Part shown: positions 52,700-60,916 of the stretch, in pieces
Layout of the letters: each line of letters begins with the position of its first letter
Numbering within the stretch: the stretch's first letter is position 1
NCBI GenBank assembly: GCA_002794035.1
Contig: PCXQ01000005.1
Coordinates: 1 to 64,000, forward strand
Direction: 5' to 3'
DNA: 64,000 nucleotides
DNA from: Candidatus Yanofskybacteria bacterium CG10_big_fil_rev_8_21_14_0_10_36_16
GTDB taxonomy: Bacteria; Patescibacteria; Paceibacteria; 2-02-FULL-40-12; IGHO2-01-FULL-4-A
Made by a program: the position numbers and the translations under genes
The notes under the pieces: generated by a model
Told to the model about the DNA's origin: nothing
Seen by the model: the letters and a program-made list of their open reading frames with translations, nothing else
Database searches by the model: none

Positions 52700-53275
52700 T
52701 TATAAAACTCTAATTTTCCAAACTCCACTTGGATAACTTACAAATTCTGCGTTATTTGAATATTCTCCTGCTGGTATCTTAATTTTTTGACCATTCAAAA
52801 TAGTGCTGGTATCATCTTTAACTATATTAATATATCGAAAATAAACAACATCTTCACTTTTATTTTTTGTCCAAGTTTTTCTTATTCTTTCCCACTCAAT
52901 ACTGAAATCAGTTAACAAGCCTCTGGCTTTATAATCATTCAATCTTTCTTTCCATTGATCCTGCTTTTCTAATACAAAATATTTACTGGCAAGTTCTATA
53001 TCGCCATTTTCAAGCGCGGCGATAAAAAGATCCATTGTTTCTTCGGGTGTTTTTCCTCCATAAGTATCTGCTTTAAGCATGTTCTCATAGTCATCTTGCA
53101 ATTTTTGTTCAGCTTTTAATGCGCGTTGACGGGTAGCATATTCTGAACCTTGATAGCCAACCCAAATTATGCCGATAGATATTATGACCAAAACGAAAAC
53201 AACTACCCATCGTTTAAACCAACTTTTATTCTGTCTGTTTTTATTGTTATTCAATTGATTAAAGCTGTTTTTCAT
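52700..53275 (-). CDS. Single-pass membrane protein of unknown function
   Basis: 191 residues. A membrane helix (about 24-44), then a coiled stretch and an exported alpha/beta domain (PEETMDLFIAALENGDIELASKYF) whose opening resembles the cystatin/NTF2-like DUF4878 type. TAGAAT sits 6 nt before the ATG, suggesting a leaderless start. It lies 30 bp upstream of the large nuclease gene on the same strand and may be its partner. Confidence 0.55.
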   Translation of the reverse strand: MKNSFNQLNNNKNRQNKSWFKRWVVVFVLVIISIGIIWVGYQGSEYATRQRALKAEQKLQDDYENMLKADTYGGKTPEETMDLFIAALENGDIELASKYFVLEKQDQWKERLNDYKARGLLTDFSIEWERIRKTWTKNKSEDVVYFRYINIVKDDTSTILNGQKIKIPAGEYSNNAEFVSYPSGVWKIRVL

Positions 53276-53327
53276 ACTCTAATTCTACCACGAACGTATA
53301 TTATTTACATATTTCCGTCAACCCCGC

Positions 53328-53400
53328 TCTTGAAATGAGTTGCGGTATCTGTACCTCATTTTATAAGACTTGTTTAATTTCAAGGGCGGGGTCAACCCCC
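53328..53400. repeat. Family B inverted repeat
   Basis: GTCAACCCCGCTCTTGAAAT and its inverted partner ATTTCAAGGGCGGGGTCAAC bracket about 35 bp. It carries the same core as 13459-13490 and 57195-57225. Confidence 0.6.
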
Positions 53401-53430
53401 TAAAACCCTATTTAAACTTATCCTCACATT

Positions 53431-53468
53431 AATTCGTAATTATGTGCGACCGCACATAATTACGAATT
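53431..53468. repeat. Perfect 18-bp inverted repeat upstream of the paralogue pair
   Basis: Arms AATTCGTAATTATGTGCG and its exact reverse complement are separated by AC only. It is followed by TTTATTTT on the plus strand, so it could also terminate. It lies about 45 bp upstream of the promoter of the next gene and may be an operator. The family B repeat, this element and the promoter fill 53276-53579. Confidence 0.7.
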
Positions 53469-53514
53469 TTATTTTAATATTAAATTTATTATCATAATTA
53501 TGTTCTTTAATTAC

Positions 53515-53543
53515 TTGACTGGGCAAATTTTTAGTGTTAATAT
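53515..53543 (+). promoter_or_regulatory. Promoter of the paralogue pair
   Basis: TTGACT (53515-53520), 17-nt spacer, TAATAT (53538-53543). Confidence 0.65.
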
Positions 53544-53579
53544 TTTTCTGGTAATTTTCCATTTTAAAAAGAGGAAGAA

Positions 53580-53903
53580 ATGTCCTGCTGGAAAGAATCA
53601 CCGATAAAGCACTGGTATGAAACAGAGCAAGGTGAAAAACTTGCCCGATTATTATTTCAAGATGCTGGATTACCAGAGGTTCCCAAAGTTGCAAAAGTAG
53701 AGCTTGAGCAAGCCACTTATACAAATCAACAAATTCTGGAGATGACCGGCAGTCTTACCACTCTGATGCGATTGCTAAGAATGCTACCACAAGGTGGAAG
53801 TGTTGAGATAAGAAGAATGGCACTAAGTACTCTGGTTAATGAGGAACAAAAAGAAAGGTCGAGAACAGAAACAACGTCCCGTCGCATGTACTTTGGTTCA
53901 TAA
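53580..53903 (+). CDS. Orphan small protein, first of a paralogous pair
   Basis: 107 residues, AGAGGAAG just before the ATG. It shares with the next gene the ordered blocks HW-x-ET, LPEV, LE-x2-TYTN-x-QI, M, LM-x-LL-x2-LP and a basic helical tail, so the two arose by duplication. The TYTN-QI-LM-LL part reads like a helix-turn-helix or a small protein-binding helix pair. No membrane segment, no metal motif. No family is recognised. Its C-terminus has an extra Arg/Ser-rich tail (RSRTETTSRRM) absent from the partner. Confidence 0.65.
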   Translation: MSCWKESPIKHWYETEQGEKLARLLFQDAGLPEVPKVAKVELEQATYTNQQILEMTGSLTTLMRLLRMLPQGGSVEIRRMALSTLVNEEQKERSRTETTSRRMYFGS

Positions 53904-53930
53904 TTCATAAGATACCCAAAGGAGGAGAAA

Positions 53931-54179
53931 ATGACTCACTGGTCTGAGACGAAAAAGGGCAGACTTCTTGGCATGACAGCGTTTGCAATTGTTGACTTGC
54001 CGGAAGTTAAAGAAGAAAATCTTGAGAAGGGCACTTACACAAACAAACAAATTGCCAGGATGTGTGAAACCCCTCAAAAATTAATGACCTTATTAAAAGG
54101 GTTACCCACAACGGCAACCCATAAAAAATTGAGGATTATTATAAGCTCCAGAATTAAAGAAATGCAGGAACAATATTAA
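53931..54179 (+). CDS. Orphan small protein, second of a paralogous pair
   Basis: 82 residues, with AAAGGAGGAG 4-5 nt upstream, the stronger ribosome site of the two. It begins 27 bp after the first gene and shares its promoter and the terminator at 54192. It has the same HWSET, LPEV, TYTNKQIARM and LMTLLKGLP blocks. A two-gene unit of unequal paralogues in which one has better translation is reminiscent of regulator or toxin-antitoxin pairs, but nothing shows such activity. Confidence 0.65.
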   Translation: MTHWSETKKGRLLGMTAFAIVDLPEVKEENLEKGTYTNKQIARMCETPQKLMTLLKGLPTTATHKKLRIIISSRIKEMQEQY

Positions 54180-54191
54180 ACCAGTTAACAA

Positions 54192-54209
54192 ACCCCGCCA
54201 CCGCGGGGT
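54192..54209 (+). terminator. Terminator of the paralogue pair
   Basis: ACCCCGC / GCGGGGT stem followed by CTTTTTTT. Confidence 0.8.
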
Positions 54210-54215
54210 CTTTTT

Positions 54216-55016
54216 TTATTTTAATCTGTAATATACTTTTTTGCCTTCGGCTTTTCTTGATACTAAATCGTCATCAATCAACTCTTTCATATTGCGTTTG
54301 ATATTTCTTTTGCTGATATTACTGAACTTATCAAATAATTCTTTGTTTAAAACTGATTTGCCTTGTCTTTCCATATGTTTCAAAATTTCCCTTTTGGTAT
54401 CATTTAGTTTTATTTTATTTTGGGGGGACTGGGTCACGGGTTTTTTAACGTTTAATTCTCCCCCGTTTTTTGAATTTTTTTTCTGAAGTTCTAAATCTTT
54501 AAAATTTGTTTTTGAAAAATCGTAAATTGATGATTCAAATCGTAACAAATTTCGATAGGCGAGCAGGGTGTTAACTTTATCAAAATTATTTGTTTTTAAT
54601 ATAAGTAAAATATTTATCAAGTTTTTAATTTGATAAATTAAAGCAATTTGACATTGTACGACGTGATTCATACGTCTTACAATGTCAGAGGATTTTGTGC
54701 CATCTTGGTGGCGCAACAATCCTGTTTGTGCGTCATAATTAACATGTTGCACAATCTCGTTAGGTTCTACGACATTTTTAAATGTTGCAGAACCTGTTTG
54801 TGCAACGTAACTCATGTGTTGCGCAATGTCGAAGAGTTTTAAATCACTTTCTAATTCTAGAAACTTAAGCCCCATATCTTTCGCCTCTTTTAGTAACATC
54901 TCTACGCCTTGTGTATCTTTTTCTTTTAACTTTGAGGCAACAAAAACAACGCTGGATAAAGCGTCTAAAAACTCCCCCCTAACCGCCTCTGCTATTTTTT
55001 TATTTTTATCTATCAC
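54216..55016 (-). CDS. Winged-helix protein with three 24-residue repeats
   Basis: 266 residues, starting at a GTG inside the last codons of the HtrA-like gene (11-bp overlap), so the two are coupled. Residues about 60-130 hold three tandem units of the form DIxQHMxYVAQTG, EIVQHVNYDAQTG, DIVRRMNHVVQCQ, spaced 24 residues, matching a 72-bp DNA period (54649, 54721, 54793). A helical region follows. The last 65 residues are a winged helix (TKREILKHMERQGKSVLNKEL, then KRNMKELIDDDLVSRK). The layout suggests a cytosolic DNA-binding regulator with a repeat sensor. Confidence 0.65.
   Translation of the reverse strand: MIDKNKKIAEAVRGEFLDALSSVVFVASKLKEKDTQGVEMLLKEAKDMGLKFLELESDLKLFDIAQHMSYVAQTGSATFKNVVEPNEIVQHVNYDAQTGLLRHQDGTKSSDIVRRMNHVVQCQIALIYQIKNLINILLILKTNNFDKVNTLLAYRNLLRFESSIYDFSKTNFKDLELQKKNSKNGGELNVKKPVTQSPQNKIKLNDTKREILKHMERQGKSVLNKELFDKFSNISKRNIKRNMKELIDDDLVSRKAEGKKVYYRLK
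54649..54865 (-). repeat. Three tandem 72-bp coding repeats
   Basis: CCTGTTTGTGC occurs at 54721 and 54793, with a diverged third unit from 54649. All are in frame and encode the 24-residue repeats. Confidence 0.7.
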
Positions 55017-55758
55017 TTAAACTAATCCCCTCCAAAAATTCTTTTAAAGTATCCTGTCCTATTGTAACAAGGGTCCTATTTTTATAATCTACAACCCCAA
55101 GAACACCAGCATCTTTGTTTATAAGTACTCCCCCAAAAACGCCCTCGTTGTAGTCCGTTTTTAATTCAAAAACATTGCTCTGGACCCTTGTTACCAATGC
55201 TGGTTCAATCACAAGTCCTGTACTATTAAAACTCACATACTTTCCTACAACTAGCAAAGAATCAGCGAGTTTAGGCATTTCTTCATTAAACGAAACAACC
55301 CCCAGACCGCCTGCGTCTATTTTTAATAACGCAAGGTTATTAGACCAATCTCTTGAAACAACTTCAGCTCTATGGGGCTGTTCATTGGCCCAAACCTGAA
55401 CAGACGACACAAATGAAGGCACAATAGTATTTAAAGTTACAACAAATCCATCTTCTGTCATTATTACTCCAGTACCATGCCTTACCACACGCCCACCGGA
55501 AAAACTTTGAATTGCAACTATGCTCGGTTTGATTGCCCCCAATGCTTCACCAAAATAATCAGAATCAGGAACAATCACAGTTTCCTTTTCAATTCGCTCA
55601 ACCACCTTGTCTATACCGCTGATGTGCTTATAAAAAAAAGCAAAACCTGCAACATTATGCTTAATCAAAAAAGGCATCAAAAATCCTGCAAAAAATGCAC
55701 CGCCCAATCCGCCGGCAACAACTACAGCTATTAATTTTTTATACTTTTTTAATTCCAA
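55006..55758 (-). CDS. Membrane-anchored HtrA-like pseudoprotease
   Basis: 250 residues from a TTG start. A membrane helix (about 10-32) and a short helical spacer precede a trypsin-like (S1C) domain: HGTGVIMTEDGFVVTLNTIV, SNNLALLKID, and NEGVFGGVLIN align with the HtrA blocks around His, Asp and Ser. At all three catalytic places the residue is different (T111 for His, N141 for Asp, F208 for Ser). There is no PDZ domain. It cannot be an ordinary serine protease; a binding or sensing role is likelier. It overlaps the winged-helix gene downstream. Confidence 0.75.
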   Translation of the reverse strand: MELKKYKKLIAVVVAGGLGGAFFAGFLMPFLIKHNVAGFAFFYKHISGIDKVVERIEKETVIVPDSDYFGEALGAIKPSIVAIQSFSGGRVVRHGTGVIMTEDGFVVTLNTIVPSFVSSVQVWANEQPHRAEVVSRDWSNNLALLKIDAGGLGVVSFNEEMPKLADSLLVVGKYVSFNSTGLVIEPALVTRVQSNVFELKTDYNEGVFGGVLINKDAGVLGVVDYKNRTLVTIGQDTLKEFLEGISLSDR

Positions 55759-55873
55759 TTAAGCTCTTTGGCGCGATTCCAATGATCATCCACTCCCTCA
55801 ACTTTATTCAGGCAGTACCGCTCCTTCGGCTACACTCCCTTCGAAAATACTCGGAACAGGCAGGACAAGCATT

Positions 55874-56887
55874 CTACCTAAACAATTCTTGTGCTCGTGC
55901 CCAATGTTCTGGGTAATTTTCATGTTTTTTGAGGTAATACCACCACTCGGCGCCCCAAAGGTAAAAAGTATTAAACCCTGTACGGTTTGAAAACTCTATT
56001 ATCTCATTAAACTTGTCTATACCCATACGGTCAAGCTGGACATCAAGTGGAGTTTCTACTATCGGCTGAAGAAGCCAAGGCTCAGCGGATAGCTCAATGA
56101 CCATTGCCGGCTTATCCTCATTAAATAATTTTATAAAATTATGCTTTATTCGGAAAAAAGCAGGAGTAATCGGATATCTAATAGGACCGCCAATATATTT
56201 ATTCCTCCACCAAACATAAAGATACATACTTGTACCAAAATGATCTCCTTCATTGTGTGCTTGCCACCATTTACCAAACTCACCGCTATCTGTTATTAAC
56301 ACCGGCCTTGTCGTGTCTAACTGCTTAACTAAATTTATCTCCTTATCCAAAAAATCATCATCAAACTCTCCGCAATGAGACCGGCCAAAAAACCCCAAGA
56401 ACGGTTCATTTTCAACCTGCCATATTTTAATAGCACTACTATCCTTATATCTGCTTACTGTTTCCTTAATATAACTCAAAATTCTATTATTTTTTTCTTC
56501 CTGAGAAAGCTCTTTGGCCCAATCTGGATCATGACACTCGGGCCAGCCCGGGAGGCGACGCCCCACAGCAAAAATCACCTCAACGTCACGTTTTTCTGCC
56601 TCAGCAATCTGGTAGTCTAATTCCTCAAAATTATATTCACCCATCTTTGGCTCAACCATGGGCCAATGAGCAGATAATCTCAGACGCTTAACCCCTAAAT
56701 CATCTAAAATAGCAAGATATGTTTCTTTCCAATCAAGACCCAGTTCGTCTGAATGAAACTTGCTGAACGAAACGCCGTATTTTAGCTCCGACTTATCAGG
56801 TATATGAGACAAAGAAAGCAAAATCAAGGCAAAGAAAAGGACAATGATTAAGCTTAATAGTTTATGTTTAAAAATTTGATGAAACAT
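55874..56887 (-). CDS. Glycoside hydrolase, clan A TIM barrel
   Basis: 337 residues. A membrane anchor or signal (about 10-28), then a barrel starting YGVSFSKFHSDELGLDW. The acid/base glutamate is E151 in WQVENEPF and the nucleophile probably E255 in VIELSAEPW, as in GH5/GH39-type clan A enzymes. RLRLSAHWPMVEP marks the second strand. It should cut a beta-linked glycan outside the cell; the substrate is unknown. Confidence 0.8.
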   Translation of the reverse strand: MFHQIFKHKLLSLIIVLFFALILLSLSHIPDKSELKYGVSFSKFHSDELGLDWKETYLAILDDLGVKRLRLSAHWPMVEPKMGEYNFEELDYQIAEAEKRDVEVIFAVGRRLPGWPECHDPDWAKELSQEEKNNRILSYIKETVSRYKDSSAIKIWQVENEPFLGFFGRSHCGEFDDDFLDKEINLVKQLDTTRPVLITDSGEFGKWWQAHNEGDHFGTSMYLYVWWRNKYIGGPIRYPITPAFFRIKHNFIKLFNEDKPAMVIELSAEPWLLQPIVETPLDVQLDRMGIDKFNEIIEFSNRTGFNTFYLWGAEWWYYLKKHENYPEHWARAQELFR

Positions 56888-56904
56888 TTAATAATAAAAA
56901 TGGC

Positions 56905-56931
56905 TTGACTAATACTTTAAATTATTATAAT
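56905..56931 (+). promoter_or_regulatory. Promoter of the 56-residue gene
   Basis: TTGACT (56905-56910) and TATAAT (56926-56931) with a short 15-nt spacer; a second TATAAT at 56931-56936 gives a spacer of 20. Confidence 0.45.
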
Positions 56932-56959
56932 ATAATTTTATAGCTTTGGAGGTGTTGAA

Positions 56960-57130
56960 ATGCCGAAAAGATTAACACTTGCCCTATTAGTTACTTGGAT
57001 AGTATATGCAATAATTGTAATAGTAGCCACCATTGTCGCGCCCTCTCCCCTTGTGGGAGATATAGGTTTTATAGGGGCAATGATTGCCCTAATTGTAACT
57101 ATGATAATTTGTAAAAAAAATAAACGTTAA
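56960..57130 (+). CDS. Small two-helix membrane protein, 56 residues
   Basis: ATG preceded by TTGGAGGTG 6 nt away, with promoter upstream and terminator downstream (57149-57174), so it is a complete small gene. The protein starts MPKRLTLALL. It has one membrane helix at about 6-27, a short turn (APSPLVGD) and a second helix at about 33-50, ending with a basic tail CKKNKR. Both ends should face the cytoplasm. No family is recognised. Confidence 0.7.
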   Translation: MPKRLTLALLVTWIVYAIIVIVATIVAPSPLVGDIGFIGAMIALIVTMIICKKNKR

Positions 57131-57148
57131 TTTGTTTACCCATATAAT

Positions 57149-57174
57149 GCCCATCCTCTTATTTAGGAAGGGCT
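57149..57174 (+). terminator. Terminator of the 56-residue gene
   Basis: GCCC..CCT / AGG..GGGC imperfect stem followed by TTTTTTATTT. Confidence 0.6.
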
Positions 57175-57194
57175 TTTTTATTTGCTTAAGCACT

Positions 57195-57225
57195 TGCCCC
57201 GGCTCTTGAATTTCAAGAGTGGGAT
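57195..57225. repeat. Family B palindrome
   Basis: CTCTTGAATTTCAAGAG is a perfect 17-base palindrome, flanked by CCCGG and TGGG. Confidence 0.55.
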
Positions 57226-57226
57226 T

Positions 57227-58123
57227 TTAAACAAACAACAGCGCTAATCCGCCCACGATCAACAACGTAGCCAAAAACTTCTGTCCTATTATGTGTTTTT
57301 TATCTACTGTCTCAAACATATAGCCTCGCTTGCTTAAATGAGAATTAAAAATTAGAGCAAACAAAAGCAAAAATACAAACTGGACGCCAGATAAAGCATT
57401 TACCACTGATACCTTGCCCAAATCTACAGCAAGAGAAACAAATAAAAACGCTACTCCAGCTAATACCTTGCTGACAACGATAAACCACTTAATACCATTG
57501 GATGATTTTTTAATATTTAATTTAATATCTGATCTTATTGAAGGCACAAGCAAAAACATTAATGCTCCTGCAAAGTTGGCCATTCGGGACCAGAAAAATC
57601 CGCTCAAAAAACTTGTTTCCGCAAAAATCATCTTCATAAAAATCAAAGAGAGTCCCAATAAAACGCCTGACAAAACGGTATTAACTGTAGTTTCCTTATT
57701 GAATCTAAAATATGACATTAGTGCTGTACCGGAAACCAACAACACAAAACCGGCAAGAAAATTGCCGGACAAACGTTCACCCAAAATAAAATAAGCGAAA
57801 ACAAAGGCTGAAACCGCGCTAACAGCACCCATGGCCGGAGACACGTCTGAAGCATCTGCAGTCTTTAAAGCTCTATATAAAAAAATTAAATAAGGAACAA
57901 ATGCTACAGTAGAAAGAATAGATAGCCATATAACCTTAAAGCTGGGAATTAAATCGATACCGAAAGGCAAAAAAATTACAGCAGCTCCCGAAAGTAAACT
58001 TACGTAAAAAGCATACACAACGGGTTTTTGGATAGCAGTTTTTGAAGTAACTAAAAATTTATCAGCCAAAACAACAAGAGCAAACAACAACTGCGCAAAA
58101 ATTGTTATGTAAATAAATGCCAT
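57227..58123 (-). CDS. EamA/DMT-superfamily transporter
   Basis: 298 residues with ten predicted membrane helices in two halves, as in EamA proteins. The blocks AMGAVSAVSAFVFAYFILGERLSG and VVNALSGVQFVFLLLFALIF are the usual helix-end patterns of each repeat. It exports or imports a small metabolite; the substrate is unknown. Confidence 0.8.
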   Translation of the reverse strand: MAFIYITIFAQLLFALVVLADKFLVTSKTAIQKPVVYAFYVSLLSGAAVIFLPFGIDLIPSFKVIWLSILSTVAFVPYLIFLYRALKTADASDVSPAMGAVSAVSAFVFAYFILGERLSGNFLAGFVLLVSGTALMSYFRFNKETTVNTVLSGVLLGLSLIFMKMIFAETSFLSGFFWSRMANFAGALMFLLVPSIRSDIKLNIKKSSNGIKWFIVVSKVLAGVAFLFVSLAVDLGKVSVVNALSGVQFVFLLLFALIFNSHLSKRGYMFETVDKKHIIGQKFLATLLIVGGLALLFV

Positions 58124-58291
58124 AAAAAGGTTTTAGCCTCCTATTACAACCTCATGTCGCACAAATACATTTACATTATACCACAAAAACAAAAAGCAAA
58201 CTGAAAACCTTCAAAGATTGATTTTTTATAACAAATGTGGTATTTTTTTACAAACAAAAAAAGTACTTTAAAACTTAAAAACGAGGAACTG

Positions 58292-60868
58292 ATGACCAAC
58301 ATAAGGAAAATAACGATACTTTTGTTTTTTGTATTAATGTATAAAACACCGGCCATTGCAGAAATTGCAGTAAATGGATCAATTACAGACCCCGACAACA
58401 ACCCCGTGATTAATGCACTGGTAGAGATAATGCCGGGCAATCCGCCCGATCCCCAACTTACTGACAGCACCAAAACTGATGAAAACGGAAAATTTAGTAT
58501 AATATTGCAAAAATCTGAGTCGCCAGGACTATATCTTCTAAGCATCAAAAATGCCGAGGGATTTCAAGATATAAAAGGAGAAGAAATAAACCTTAACAAC
58601 AACTTCAATCCCCCTTTGTATATCACAATGATTCCGATTGAAAAATTTGAGGTAACGGTTTCTGCAAATACCCCATATACGCCTCAAATAGCAGTGGATC
58701 AAGTCCAATTATCAAGAACTCTGGATAGAAAAACATTGTTGGAGATCCCAACCACAAGGTCTCCGGAAATCACAGAAATATTGGTTAACAACCTACCCGG
58801 AATCATTAAGGATTCTGCAGGAAACATGCATTTTGATGGCGGACAACCATTTAATCACAACTGGCAACTCTCGCGATTTAATATCGGAGATCCTGTAAAA
58901 TACACACTGGAGACAAGGAGTATCAACCCCGAAGCAATTGAAGAAATAGATTTTAATTCAGGACGTTACAGTGTTGATGGAGGCAAAGGTTATACCAGAA
59001 TAAACATGTATCCGCATCAGGGTGCCGATGAATTCAGCTTAAACTTAACAAACCCTGTTCCCGGAATTGATATTAACAAGGGACTGGTTCTTTCTGATTG
59101 GAAACCCAAGCTTTGTTTTTCCGGACCCATAAAGAAAGGAGGGTTTTGGTTTTCCGATTGCGTAGCTTTAAACTATAACTCAAGAATTTTTGAAGAACTG
59201 CCCAAAGGAAAAGACAAGACAACAAGCTGGGCAGGCAACAACTTATTCTCGGTACAAGGCAACATTTCACCTAGGAATATTTGGAATTTCAACTTTATGA
59301 CAGATTATCTAAATGCTCCGAACGCAGAATTGTCGCCCATAAATCCCCACTCAACAACTACGGACCTGAACAATAAAATTTATTTTGGAAGTATTGGAAA
59401 CAGGATTTTTACCGGAGCCAATACGGCAATTTCATGGGGTTATGGATATTACCAATCAGCATTTGAAGCTAGGCCTCAAGGTGAAGGACCTTTTATCACA
59501 ACACCTGTCGGCAACAGAGGATTTGCACATAAAAACAGTTTTAATCAAGGCAAAAGACATCAGCTGTTCGCAAACATTACCACGAAAGCGCCGGAATTTT
59601 TGCCGAAAATTTTAAAAAACAACCATAGGCACAAATATGGCACTGACTTTCAGAGGATAAATTATTGCCAAGATGTAACAAGGACATCAATTGAAACTCT
59701 AAGAATTGACGAGACTCTTTCCAACAGGCGTGAATTTTTTGGGAATGGTAATTTTTGCAAAGCAAATCTTGAATCAGCGTTTTACTTTCAAGATAGCTGG
59801 AACTTAAGCCCCGGTGTTTTTGTTCAAGCTGGGCTAAGAATGGACACTGACAGAATTGTTCAAAAAAATGTTCTCACATCAAGATATAGCCTAGCCTTAA
59901 TGCCGTCCGAAATTGAAAGCAAATGGACTAAATTCTTACCAGGATTGCTAAAGAAAAATAAATACGTTTTTGGATACGGACGGCTTCCAGCCCCCTATCC
60001 ATTAAATATTTTTACAAGGCACCTTGATCAATATTCCATCGTTTCAGATTTTAATAACGACGGCTCATTAAGAAGTGATCCGTTCCTGCTTCAATTTACC
60101 GCAAATTCTCTTTCGCAAGAAAGACTAACAGTACCCACGACAGTAAATTACAGTTTTGGCATTGAAAGACTGCTCCCATATGATTTTATCTTGGGATCAA
60201 ATTTTCTTAGAAAAAAAAGCAGGGACGGTTATGTCTTTGTCCCAGTTGCAGAAGAGCTAGGAGAAACCGATTATTCAGCTTCGCCATTTTTTTCTAGAGC
60301 GGTATATTACGACATGAAAAATCTCCAAAAGATATCTTACGATGCTTTTGAATTTAGCATCAGAAAGATTGGAGAAATAAAAAACAGAAGAGTAAATTGG
60401 TTCTTAAACTACACTTATTCCAAAAATGAAGGCAATGGAAGCGGGAATCCTTTTTTGGATGATCTGTTTCTTTTCTCAGATACTGCTGGTCCCACATCTT
60501 GGGATGTACCGCACCGGCTTCTGACATATGGGTATTTTGATATTACTTCAAAATATGCTATTGCCTATCACCTCCAACACAGAACGGGCACACCATACAC
60601 AGCGTACAATGACGAAGGCAGACAAGTTGGCGGATTCAACAGTCAAAGACTACCAAATTTTTTAAGCTTAAATCTTCACTTTGAAATAAAACATAATTTT
60701 TTCAAAAGAAGATGGGCTTTAAGAATTGGCTCGGATAATATAACTGGCCACTTTAATCCGACAATCGTTAATGCCAATACATCAGTTCCTGGTTACCCAA
60801 TATTTTACGGTTCACAGCCCAGGAAACCTTTCGTGTTTAGGGTCAGATATTTGGGCAAAGTTCAGTAA
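58292..60868 (+). CDS. TonB-dependent-receptor-like protein with N-terminal CarboxypepD_reg domain
   Basis: 858 residues from the ATG at 58292, chosen because GAGGAA lies 4 nt before it. Signal peptide (about 5-24, ending PAIAEIA). A carboxypeptidase-regulatory-like beta-sandwich (about 25-115) and a plug-like domain (about 140-240; LLEIPTTRSPEITEILVNNLPGI, EAIEEIDFNSGRYSV) are followed by a long region of alternating aromatic beta strands, ending in the barrel-type FRVRYLGKVQ. This is the Oar-like architecture of outer-membrane receptors in Acidobacteria and Bacteroidetes. No TonB, ExbB, ExbD or BAM gene is visible in the window. Either the organism has an outer membrane or the gene was acquired. 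Confidence 0.85.
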   Translation: MTNIRKITILLFFVLMYKTPAIAEIAVNGSITDPDNNPVINALVEIMPGNPPDPQLTDSTKTDENGKFSIILQKSESPGLYLLSIKNAEGFQDIKGEEINLNNNFNPPLYITMIPIEKFEVTVSANTPYTPQIAVDQVQLSRTLDRKTLLEIPTTRSPEITEILVNNLPGIIKDSAGNMHFDGGQPFNHNWQLSRFNIGDPVKYTLETRSINPEAIEEIDFNSGRYSVDGGKGYTRINMYPHQGADEFSLNLTNPVPGIDINKGLVLSDWKPKLCFSGPIKKGGFWFSDCVALNYNSRIFEELPKGKDKTTSWAGNNLFSVQGNISPRNIWNFNFMTDYLNAPNAELSPINPHSTTTDLNNKIYFGSIGNRIFTGANTAISWGYGYYQSAFEARPQGEGPFITTPVGNRGFAHKNSFNQGKRHQLFANITTKAPEFLPKILKNNHRHKYGTDFQRINYCQDVTRTSIETLRIDETLSNRREFFGNGNFCKANLESAFYFQDSWNLSPGVFVQAGLRMDTDRIVQKNVLTSRYSLALMPSEIESKWTKFLPGLLKKNKYVFGYGRLPAPYPLNIFTRHLDQYSIVSDFNNDGSLRSDPFLLQFTANSLSQERLTVPTTVNYSFGIERLLPYDFILGSNFLRKKSRDGYVFVPVAEELGETDYSASPFFSRAVYYDMKNLQKISYDAFEFSIRKIGEIKNRRVNWFLNYTYSKNEGNGSGNPFLDDLFLFSDTAGPTSWDVPHRLLTYGYFDITSKYAIAYHLQHRTGTPYTAYNDEGRQVGGFNSQRLPNFLSLNLHFEIKHNFFKRRWALRIGSDNITGHFNPTIVNANTSVPGYPIFYGSQPRKPFVFRVRYLGKVQ

Positions 60869-60881
60869 ACAATCCATGAAT

Positions 60882-60904
60882 AAAGCCCCGCTAAGCGGGG
60901 CTTT
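60882..60904. terminator. Bidirectional terminator between convergent genes
   Basis: AAGCCCCGC / GCGGGGCTT with TAA loop; T and A runs on the two sides. Confidence 0.75.
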
Positions 60905-60916
60905 TATAATAGATAC

